Shown here one piece after another: positions 1-5,878 of a DNA stretch of 18,607 nt. The notes beneath the pieces are model-generated. The model was not told the DNA's origin, made no database searches, and saw only the letters and a program-made list of their open reading frames with translations. The stretch lies in contig SFGN01000051.1 in NCBI GenBank assembly GCA_004556565.1, positions 1-18,607 on the forward strand. The letters are read 5' to 3'. The position numbers were made by a program, and so were the translations under genes. How positions within the stretch are numbered: the stretch's first letter is position 1; the number at the start of each line of letters is the position of its first letter. The DNA is from Lachnospiraceae bacterium (GTDB lineage: Bacteria > Bacillota_A > Clostridia > Lachnospirales > Lachnospiraceae).

Positions 1-98
1 TTAATCATCACCGAGTAGGATTCCCAAAATAAAACAGCCCCGAATTGACGGGGCTAATGTTTCACTTATTTTAGGACATTTTCAAAAATGCTTGACAC
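1..98. repeat. Left arm of 98-bp perfect terminal inverted repeat (probable IS end)
   Basis: Bases 1-98 are the exact reverse complement of 18510-18607; identity stops at base 99. Read outward from the inner edge, the arm begins (G)TGTCAAG, contains a palindrome with arms CATTTT and AAAATG, then a terminator hairpin. A TG...CA tip suits IS21-like and several other IS families. I infer the end of an insertion sequence, present at the other edge in opposite orientation. No transposase is inside the window, so the family cannot be confirmed. Confidence 0.75.
27..55 (-). terminator. Outward-reading intrinsic terminator in left repeat arm
   Basis: The 7-bp stem AGCCCCG/CGGGGCT (36-42 with 49-55) has a 6-base loop. 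On the minus strand it is followed by the T-rich tract GTTTTATTTT. It would stop transcripts leaving dtd toward the left edge, and may serve the mobile element as a barrier to read-through. Confidence 0.7.
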
Positions 99-120
99 TT
101 ATTTTTCTGAAAACCAGAAT
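92..120 (+). promoter_or_regulatory. Possible hybrid promoter at IS end, facing inward
   Basis: A consensus -35 hexamer TTGACA (92-97) lies at the inner tip of the repeat. CAGAAT (115-120) follows at a 17-base spacing, a 4/6 match to the -10 consensus. IS tips with such -35 boxes are known to form hybrid promoters with flanking DNA. Here transcription would run antisense to dtd. The -10 is weak, so activity is uncertain. Confidence 0.3.
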
Positions 121-566
121 TACAGTGTCCCCGAGTCCAGAATGATCGTAAACGGCCCGTCGTTAATCAGACTGACTTTCATGTCTGCTCCAAAACTACC
201 TTTTTCTACAATCGGCACGGACTCTTTACATTTTGCAATAATGTATTCATAAAGGGCATTTGCCTTCTCGGGGGCTCCTGCCCCTGTAAAGCTTGGGCGG
301 TTTCCTTTTTTACAGTTCGCATAAAGTGTGAACTGGGAAATGAGAAGCAGGCTTCCGTTAACGTCTGAAAGAGAGAGGTTTGTCTTCCCGTTCTCATCTT
401 CAAATATACGAAGCCCGATCATTTTTCTGACAAGTTTGTCGGCCACTTCTTTAGTGTCTGCATCTGCAACTCCGATTAAAACCATAAATCCCTTTCCAAT
501 CTGTCCTATGATTTTGCCGTCGACTTCAACGCTGGATTCTTTTACTCTCTGTATTACAAATTTCAT
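120..566 (-). CDS. dtd: D-aminoacyl-tRNA deacylase (DTD)
   Basis: This cytosolic proofreading enzyme hydrolyses D-amino acids (and glycine mischarged on tRNA-Ala) from tRNA. The 148-aa product has the family's usual length. It shows the N-terminal MKFVIQRVKESSV strand, the SQFTLYA motif, KGNRPSF and, near the C-terminus, NDGPFT with the Gly-cis-Pro pair that excludes L-amino acids. An in-frame GTG at 585-587 would add seven residues but overlaps the Shine-Dalgarno GGAAAGGA, so the ATG at 564-566 is preferred. The gene is single and transcribed toward the left repeat arm. In many Firmicutes dtd follows relA; here its downstream neighbour is an IS end, so the ancestral context may have been interrupted. 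That last point is inference. Confidence 0.95.
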   Translation of the reverse strand: MKFVIQRVKESSVEVDGKIIGQIGKGFMVLIGVADADTKEVADKLVRKMIGLRIFEDENGKTNLSLSDVNGSLLLISQFTLYANCKKGNRPSFTGAGAPEKANALYEYIIAKCKESVPIVEKGSFGADMKVSLINDGPFTIILDSGTL

Positions 567-646
567 AATATTAAATATCCTTTCCACACAGTAATGTATC
601 AGGCATCAGCCGGATATGTACAGGCCGGTGCGCTGAAACATGAAGG

Positions 647-655
647 ATTATAACA
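647..655 (-). promoter_or_regulatory. Extended -10 promoter for dtd
   Basis: On the minus strand TGTTATAAT (655 down to 647) is a perfect TATAAT preceded by TG one base upstream, an extended -10 that can work without a good -35. No convincing -35 is seen. The start would be near 640, giving a leader of about 74 bases before the dtd ATG. Confidence 0.5.
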
Positions 656-767
656 TATGTTTCAATAATTTGCTACGTTTTGTTTATCAGCGGGTTAAAT
701 GAAGATAGTTTACTCTCTTTAAAGTGTTTTCCTGACAGTATTATTTTACAAAGGAGGAGAAAGAGGA

Positions 768-1094
768 ATGAAATATTTAAATTATCAACAACTAATTCCG
801 TTAAGAGATGCACTGGACCGGCTGCTGATGTTTGTTAAGGCACTGCCGTGTCAGGAAACTCCATATTTCTATCATTATCTGGATACTATGAAGCATAATA
901 TAGAGCTTTATGTCAAGCTTGAAAACGGAAATATGGATCTTTTGGAAGTGCTGCTGCAAAAAGACTGGAATCATGCAAATAACAATTTATTCGGAATTCC
1001 TTCATTTGACTATTTTCAGAAAAATGAAGATACTGTTGAATTGTTCTGGGAATATCTGGAGCTTTTGGATGAAGTGAAAAAGTATTTCCGATAA
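768..1094 (+). CDS. Hypothetical protein, 108 aa
   Basis: I do not recognise this protein. It has 108 residues, no signal peptide and no membrane segment. It is rich in Leu, Asp, Glu, Tyr and Phe and looks largely helical, with patterned helices such as LIPLRDALDRLLMFVKAL and a C-terminal ELFWEYLELLDEVKKYF. It has a single Cys in the N-terminal part (ALPCQE) and no metal-binding pattern. The ATG at 768 follows AAGGAGGA (751-758) at a good distance, so it is very probably translated. It is divergent from dtd and lies 68 bases before the Nudix gene in the same direction, which has its own possible promoter. No function can be assigned. Confidence 0.8.
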   Translation: MKYLNYQQLIPLRDALDRLLMFVKALPCQETPYFYHYLDTMKHNIELYVKLENGNMDLLEVLLQKDWNHANNNLFGIPSFDYFQKNEDTVELFWEYLELLDEVKKYFR

Positions 1095-1125
1095 AGCGAT
1101 TTTCCGCGCATGTTTCGGGCAGATG

Positions 1126-1134
1126 TGTTAGAAT
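1126..1134 (+). promoter_or_regulatory. Possible extended -10 promoter for Nudix gene
   Basis: TGTTAGAAT (1126-1134) fits an extended -10 (TGn plus TAGAAT). No good -35 is present at 16-18 bases. It lies in the 68-bp gap ahead of the Nudix gene. Confidence 0.3.
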
Positions 1135-1162
1135 AAGGAAAAACAAAAAAGGAGTTGAGTGT

Positions 1163-1861
1163 ATGCCTTCATTTTTATATAATATTGAACCCTTTATGGG
1201 AACAGGGGAGCGAAATGCTGCGGGACAGACGCTGGAGGAATTTTTGGATGTATATGATCCCCGGAAATATGAAACTCCTTCTTGTACTACGGATGCAGTG
1301 ATTTTTTTACAGGAAGGTGTGTTAAATAGAGAACTGGCAGGATTAAAACTGCTGCTTGTAAAGCGCAGCAATCATCCTTCTATTGGCTGTTGGGCATTGC
1401 CGGGCGGATTTGCAAATATGAGGGAAAATCTGGATGATACTGCAAAAAGGGAGCTTCAGGAAGAAACCGGTGCGTCAGGTCTTCCGATGGAGCAGATTGC
1501 AACATATGGCGATTATAACCGTGACCCACGTACGAGAGTGATAACCACTGCATATATGTCTTTGATTCAGGCAAATGATTATAAGATTCAGGCTGCGGAT
1601 GATGCTGCAGATGCCGCATGGTGCGATATTATGCTGGAAGAAAGCTTTGTCGGGGAAGACTGCGGAGAACTCCGGTATAAATACCTTCTTACGATCTGCA
1701 GTAAAGAAAAAGGATTCCGCACAGAGGCGATTGTTGAACGGAAGTTGAGAAAAGGGATAATACGAGAAGAGAAATATACAGTAAAAGAAGCAGGAATGAC
1801 AGCAGTGGATCATGCCGCCATCATCGTGCATGCGCTGTGTATTTTAAAACAGCGATTATGA
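1163..1861 (+). CDS. Nudix hydrolase, ADP-ribose pyrophosphatase-like
   Basis: Nudix enzymes cleave nucleoside diphosphates linked to another group. The box GX5EX7REUXEEXGU is intact: G82, E88, R96-E97-L98, E100-E101 and G103, where the glutamates bind Mg2+. After it, residues 116-131 (GDYNRDPRTRVITTAY) match the motif common in ADP-ribose hydrolases and in NrtR-type NAD regulators. The protein (232 aa) has about 40 residues before the Nudix fold and about 65 after it. That C-terminal part is NrtR-like in length and could be a winged helix, but I cannot show DNA binding and no NAD genes are adjacent. Start: ATG at 1163 with AAAGGAG eight bases upstream. It precedes glnS by 66 bases. The substrate is not proven. 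Confidence 0.85.
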   Translation: MPSFLYNIEPFMGTGERNAAGQTLEEFLDVYDPRKYETPSCTTDAVIFLQEGVLNRELAGLKLLLVKRSNHPSIGCWALPGGFANMRENLDDTAKRELQEETGASGLPMEQIATYGDYNRDPRTRVITTAYMSLIQANDYKIQAADDAADAAWCDIMLEESFVGEDCGELRYKYLLTICSKEKGFRTEAIVERKLRKGIIREEKYTVKEAGMTAVDHAAIIVHALCILKQRL

Positions 1862-1863
1862 CC

Positions 1864-1892
1864 TTGCCGAGGTATTCTATTTGTGATAAGAT
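1864..1892 (+). promoter_or_regulatory. Possible promoter for glnS
   Basis: TTGCCG (1864-1869), a 17-base spacer and TAAGAT (1887-1892) with TG at 1884-1885 form a weak sigma-A-type promoter with an extended -10. The leader is too short for a T-box. Confidence 0.3.
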
Positions 1893-1927
1893 AATTGGCA
1901 GAAATGTAACGATATGAGGAGGAAACC

Positions 1928-3595
1928 ATGGAGAACGAAGTTGTTTCTAAGAATTTTATTGAGCAGGAAATAGATAAAGACCTTGCAGAAGGAGTGTATG
2001 ATCATGTATGTACCAGATTCCCGCCGGAACCGAACGGATATCTGCACATAGGACATGCAAAATCCATACTTCTGAATTACGGACTGGCACAGAAGTATAA
2101 CGGGACATTCCATATGCGGTTTGACGATACCAACCCGACGAAGGAAAAGACAGAATTTGTTGAATCTATTAAAGAAGATATCCTGTGGCTTGGGGCTGAC
2201 TGGAAAGATCATTTATATTTTGCTTCCGATTATTTTGAACAGATGTATGAATGTGCAGTCAAGCTCATTAAAAAAGGAAAAGCATATGTTTGTGATTTGT
2301 CGGCAGAAGAAATCCGCGAATATCGCGGGACTCTGACTGAACCGGGAAAGGAAAGCCCGTATCGCAATCGTACTGTGGAAGAAAATCTGGAATTGTTTGA
2401 AGGTATGAAAGACGGTAAGTATCAGGACGGGGAGAAAGTGCTTCGTGCAAAAATCGATATGGCTTCCCCTAATATCAATATGAGGGATCCGGTCATTTAC
2501 CGTGTTGCACGTCTGTCCCATCACAATACCGGCGATAAATGGTGCATCTATCCGATGTACGACTTTGCCCATCCGATCGAGGATGCTATTGAAGAAATTA
2601 CACATTCAATCTGTACACTGGAATTTGAAGATCACAGGCCGTTGTATGACTGGGTTGTGAGAGAATGTGAATTCGAGAATCCGCCGCGTCAGATTGAATT
2701 TGCAAAAATGTATGTGACGAATGTCGTTACCGGTAAGCGCTATATCAAAAAGCTGGTTGAAAGCAAGATCGTGGACGGGTGGGATGACCCTCGTCTGGTC
2801 ACTATTGCAGCGTTAAGAAGAAGAGGCTTCACTCCGGAATCAATTAAAATGTTCATTGAGATGTGCGGGGTGTCCAAAGCTCAAAGCTCCGTTGACTATG
2901 CAATGCTTGAGTACTGCATCCGTGAAGATCTGAAGATGAAGAAACCGCGTATGATGGCAATTCTTGATCCTGTGAAATTGATCATCGATAACTATCCGGA
3001 AGGACAGATCGAATATCTGGATGTGCCTAATAATCTGGAAAATGAAGAGCTGGGAACCAGGAAAGTACCGTTCGGGCGTGAGCTTTATATCGAAAGAGAA
3101 GACTTCATGGAAGAACCGCCGAAGAAATACTTTCGTCTGTTCCCGGGCAATGAAGTTCGTCTGATGTCAGCATATTTTGTAAAATGTGTAAGCTATGAAA
3201 AAGATGATAACGGCAATGTGACGGAGATTCACTGCACCTACGATCCGGAAACAAAGAGCGGCAGCGGATTTACCGGAAGAAAAGTAAAAGGAACGATTCA
3301 CTGGGTTGCAGCCCGGACTGCACGGACTGCGGAAGTACGGCTGTATGAGAACTTGGTCGACGAGGAAAAGGGCGTCTATAATAAAGAAGATGGTTCACTG
3401 AACCTGAATCCGAATTCGCTTACGGTGCTTAAGAACTGCTTTATTGAACCGGCACTTTCTGATGCAAAAGCATATGACAGCTTTCAGTTTGTAAGAAATG
3501 GATATTTCTGTGTCGATGCGAAAGATTCGACACCGGATGCACCTGTCTTTAACCGTATTGTATCATTGAAGAGCTCTTTCCGTCTTCCTAAGTAA
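1928..3595 (+). CDS. glnS: Glutaminyl-tRNA synthetase
   Basis: This class I cytosolic synthetase charges tRNA-Gln directly. The 555-aa product has the standard GlnRS length. PPEPNGYLHIGHAKS carries the HIGH motif at residues 40-43, followed by MRFDDTNP, DFAHPIEDA and GWDDPRL. The C-terminal anticodon-binding beta-barrels are complete, ending VFNRIVSLKSSFRLPK. The usual VMSKR (KMSKS) loop is replaced by VTGKR at 267-271. Start: ATG at 1928 five bases after AGGAGG. Many Bacillota lack GlnRS and use GatCAB transamidation, so a GlnRS fits the Lachnospiraceae-type clostridia. It is transcribed alone and closed by a strong terminator at 3631. The enzyme should be functional, because the K and R of the loop are retained. 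Confidence 0.96.
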   Translation: MENEVVSKNFIEQEIDKDLAEGVYDHVCTRFPPEPNGYLHIGHAKSILLNYGLAQKYNGTFHMRFDDTNPTKEKTEFVESIKEDILWLGADWKDHLYFASDYFEQMYECAVKLIKKGKAYVCDLSAEEIREYRGTLTEPGKESPYRNRTVEENLELFEGMKDGKYQDGEKVLRAKIDMASPNINMRDPVIYRVARLSHHNTGDKWCIYPMYDFAHPIEDAIEEITHSICTLEFEDHRPLYDWVVRECEFENPPRQIEFAKMYVTNVVTGKRYIKKLVESKIVDGWDDPRLVTIAALRRRGFTPESIKMFIEMCGVSKAQSSVDYAMLEYCIREDLKMKKPRMMAILDPVKLIIDNYPEGQIEYLDVPNNLENEELGTRKVPFGRELYIEREDFMEEPPKKYFRLFPGNEVRLMSAYFVKCVSYEKDDNGNVTEIHCTYDPETKSGSGFTGRKVKGTIHWVAARTARTAEVRLYENLVDEEKGVYNKEDGSLNLNPNSLTVLKNCFIEPALSDAKAYDSFQFVRNGYFCVDAKDSTPDAPVFNRIVSLKSSFRLPK

Positions 3596-3630
3596 AGGCA
3601 GAAAGAAAACTACGTTTACGGCAAAACGAT

Positions 3631-3670
3631 GAAGCGGGGGACAATGCATTTTACTGTCCGCCGCTTCTTT
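3631..3670 (+). terminator. Intrinsic terminator after glnS
   Basis: A 13-bp stem with one G-G mismatch (3631-3643 pairing with 3655-3667) has an 11-base loop and is followed by TTT. It lies 36 bases past the glnS stop. A longer reading of the next gene, starting at 3629, would run through this hairpin and is therefore unlikely. Confidence 0.85.
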
Positions 3671-3681
3671 AAAATAAGGAT

Positions 3682-3706
3682 GCACGTTATGACTGTCATA
3701 ATGTGC
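3682..3706. promoter_or_regulatory. 25-bp palindromic operator overlapping -10 of MocR-type gene
   Basis: Arms GCACGTTATGAC (3682-3693) and GTCATAATGTGC (3695-3706) flank a single central T; 11 of 12 positions pair. The right arm contains TGTCATAAT, an extended -10 (TG at 3694-3695, CATAAT at 3697-3702). A dimeric regulator bound here would block the promoter of the downstream regulator gene, suggesting autoregulation. The half-site CATAATGTG recurs in the transporter promoter at 18443-18451. Confidence 0.6.
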
Positions 3707-3730
3707 CGGGATGCTGTGGGGACGGTAAAG

Positions 3731-5131
3731 ATGAATGAGCTGACAATCAATTTACAGACAAAATCAGGTATTCCTTTGTATGAACAGATATATGAATATA
3801 TTAAAAATGATATCCGGTGCGGTAGGATGAAAAGCGGAGATAAGCTTCCGTCTACAAGGGCACTCAGCAAACATCTTGATGTCAGCAGGAGTACTGTGGA
3901 GCTTGCCTATGAGCAGCTCCTTTCCGAGGGATATGTGGAAGCTGTGCCGTATCGTGGGTATTATATTGCAGAGGTGGAAGATCTGTACCGGTTGGATCCG
4001 ATGAAGACAAGAGAAACTACTGTTACCGGAAGGAAAGCTAAAGATTATCTGTATGATTTTACTCCTAACGGAGTTGATTTGAACAGTTTTCCCTATAACA
4101 TATGGCGAAAACTATCTAAAGAGAGTCTGGTTGAAGATCGTGCGGAGTTATTCCATCTCGGGAATCCGCAGGGGGAATACGGGCTGCGGAATGCAATCTG
4201 CAGTTATCTGCATCAGGCACGCGGGGTAAATTGCTCACCGGAGCAGATTATTGTCGGGGCGGGAAATGATTATCTTCTGATGCTCCTTTCTACAGTGCTC
4301 GGGCAGAATCATAAGTTCGCTCTTGAAAACCCGACTTACAGACAGGCATACCGGTTGTTTTTAAACTTATCTTATGAAGTATGTACGGTGGATATGGACA
4401 GCAGGGGGATGAATGTGGCAAAACTGAAAGAATCAGGTGCTGATATTGCTTTTGTAATGCCGTCCCATCAGTATCCGCTTGGAATTGTGATGCCGATTAA
4501 GCGCCGGCTGGAGCTTTTGAAATGGGCGCAGGAGCAGGAAGGAAGATATATTATCGAGGACGATTACGACAGCGAATTCCGATATAAGGGGAAACCTATC
4601 CCTGCGTTAAAAGGATATGACAGCTGTGAAAAAGTTATTTATATCGGCACTTTTTCAAAATCCATTGCACCGGCAATCCGTATGAGCTATATGGTACTTC
4701 CTGAACCGTTGCTGGAGACTTATAAGGAGAAGAGCAGTTTCGTGAATTCGACGGTTTCAAAAGTAGATCAGCTTATCTTACAAAATTTTATCGAAAACGG
4801 GTATTATGAACGTCATTTAAATAAAATGAGAGCATTGTATAAAAACCGGCACGATGTACTATTGGGGGCATTGAAAAAAATGCCGGGTGTTGTGAGAATA
4901 TCCGGGGAAAATGCAGGTGTCCACCTGCTGCTTCATTTCAAGAAAGGTATTACGGAAGAAGAGCTTGTCAGAAAAGCTGAGGAACAAAAGATTAAGGTGT
5001 ACGGACTGTCAGAATACTATGTTGAATCTCCTGCCGAAACGGACGCAACGATACTTCTTGGATATGCAAATATGAGTGAGGAACAGATTACAGAAGCGGT
5101 ACAGATATTAAAATCGGCATGGAAAATCTGA
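3731..5131 (+). CDS. MocR-family (GntR/aminotransferase) transcriptional regulator
   Basis: MocR proteins join an N-terminal GntR winged helix to a class I aminotransferase-fold domain that binds PLP and senses an amine, amino acid or vitamer. From the chosen start the protein has 466 aa, a normal length. Residues 10-75 hold the winged helix (PLYEQIYEYI, KLPSTRALSKHLDVSRSTVELAYEQL). The effector domain shows ENPTYRQAYRLF, PSHQYPLG, IIEDDYDSEFRY and GTFSKS with the PLP lysine at K310. Start: ATG at 3731 (MNELTINLQTKSGIPLY) matches the family; upstream in-frame starts lie in the glnS terminator or palindrome. Its Shine-Dalgarno is weak. A palindrome overlaps its promoter, implying autoregulation. 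No pyridoxal or GABA genes are adjacent; a shared half-site hints at control of the transporter at 17020-18378. The effector is unknown. Confidence 0.9.
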   Translation: MNELTINLQTKSGIPLYEQIYEYIKNDIRCGRMKSGDKLPSTRALSKHLDVSRSTVELAYEQLLSEGYVEAVPYRGYYIAEVEDLYRLDPMKTRETTVTGRKAKDYLYDFTPNGVDLNSFPYNIWRKLSKESLVEDRAELFHLGNPQGEYGLRNAICSYLHQARGVNCSPEQIIVGAGNDYLLMLLSTVLGQNHKFALENPTYRQAYRLFLNLSYEVCTVDMDSRGMNVAKLKESGADIAFVMPSHQYPLGIVMPIKRRLELLKWAQEQEGRYIIEDDYDSEFRYKGKPIPALKGYDSCEKVIYIGTFSKSIAPAIRMSYMVLPEPLLETYKEKSSFVNSTVSKVDQLILQNFIENGYYERHLNKMRALYKNRHDVLLGALKKMPGVVRISGENAGVHLLLHFKKGITEEELVRKAEEQKIKVYGLSEYYVESPAETDATILLGYANMSEEQITEAVQILKSAWKI

Positions 5132-5191
5132 AAAAAACCAGAATCAAACGTGAAAAGTTTTCTGGTCTGATGAGGATGAGTTGACGAAAAG

Positions 5192-5232
5192 GGCACACAG
5201 TACCTTTTAACCGGTATTGTGTGCCTGTTATT
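5192..5232. terminator. Bidirectional terminator downstream of MocR-type gene
   Basis: The 13-bp stem GGCACACAGTACC/GGTATTGTGTGCC (5192-5204 with 5213-5225) has one G-T pair and an 8-base loop. T-rich sequence follows on the plus strand (TGTTATT), and the minus strand continues with CTTTTCG. It lies between convergent genes and can serve both. A second hairpin (CCAGAA 5138-5143 with TTCTGG 5160-5165) sits just after the stop codon but lacks a T tract. Confidence 0.8.
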
Positions 5233-5355
5233 ATGTTATAGCAGCGAGGAAAATAGACATCGTGCTTGCACAAATTGACATTTGACGACCGCTGATCTGA
5301 GCGAGATTCGTAAAGTGTATCTCGTCCCTGCGTTTCCAAAAGCTGATTTTTAGAT

Positions 5356-5715
5356 TCAAATTTTTTCGGAAGTCTCTGCTTCAGGAGATTCTTTCACGGA
5401 AGTATCTTCCTCGGTATCCGGAGTTTCAGATTCGGAATCTTCATCAGATGCTTCATTCTCAGATGAAATCTCAGCGGACTCTTTTGCCGCCGGAGCTTCT
5501 TCGGCCGGTTTCGTGAGAGATACGTATCCGCGATCCTTAGTGGCCTTTAAATCATCATCAATTGTAAAATCATCTTCTTCAGCAACTCCTTCGGATGTCT
5601 GATTATTATTTGTTGTTTTTTTCTTGCAGAACCATGCTATTATAATACCGGCCACAATTCCGGCAGCAGCGAGAACAGCAAGGACTTTCCAAATTTTTTT
5701 ACATGTGTTTTCCAA
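5356..5715 (-). CDS. Small single-pass membrane protein with acidic tail
   Basis: I do not recognise this 119-aa protein. Residues 9-30 form one hydrophobic helix (KVLAVLAAAGIVAGIIIAWF) followed by CKKK, a positive-inside stop-transfer signal. The tail of about 85 residues is low-complexity and very rich in Glu, Ser, Asp and Thr. The likely topology has a short N-terminus, one membrane anchor and a disordered acidic domain; the three lysines after the helix suggest that the tail is cytoplasmic. The start codon is TTG (5713-5715); the Shine-Dalgarno AAAAGGAG nine bases upstream supports it and there is no nearby ATG. It is divergent from cls and convergent with the MocR-type gene. No enzymatic role is visible. 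Partner binding or envelope anchoring are only guesses. Confidence 0.75.
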   Translation of the reverse strand: MENTCKKIWKVLAVLAAAGIVAGIIIAWFCKKKTTNNNQTSEGVAEEDDFTIDDDLKATKDRGYVSLTKPAEEAPAAKESAEISSENEASDEDSESETPDTEEDTSVKESPEAETSEKI

Positions 5716-5758
5716 TGTCTTGCACTCCTTTTCTTTTTATAGATCATAATTTAAAATT

Positions 5759-5787
5759 ATTTTAATACGTTTCAAAGATAATTACAA
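5759..5787 (-). promoter_or_regulatory. Promoter for small acidic membrane protein
   Basis: On the minus strand TTGTAA (5787-5782), a 17-base spacer and TAAAAT (5764-5759) form a sigma-A-type promoter. The leader would be about 35-40 bases. Confidence 0.45.
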
Positions 5788-5801
5788 TAAAGTTTTCATT
5801 A

Positions 5802-5830
5802 TTGTTGAATTTTTTGAGTTGTGTTACACT
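5802..5830 (+). promoter_or_regulatory. Possible promoter for cls
   Basis: TTGTTG (5802-5807), 17 bases and TACACT (5825-5830) with TG at 5822-5823 give an extended -10 promoter, back to back with the promoter of the divergent gene. Confidence 0.4.
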
Positions 5831-5878
5831 ATGGTATGTGCAAAGTTACCCAAGTAGTCCTATGTAGGAGGTGTGCTT

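Noticed and set aside
1928..3595. Antisense open frames over glnS (for example 2213-2605 minus)
   Set aside because: They lie opposite a well-conserved gene, lack ribosome sites and have no recognisable protein features.
3629..3730. Longer N-terminus for the MocR-type regulator from ATG 3629
   Set aside because: It would be encoded by the glnS terminator hairpin and the promoter palindrome, and would add residues not seen in the family.
5088..5339. Minus-strand 83-codon frame downstream of the MocR-type gene
   Set aside because: It runs through a strong bidirectional terminator, has no ribosome site and no protein-like composition. The 224-bp gap otherwise holds only terminator hairpins.
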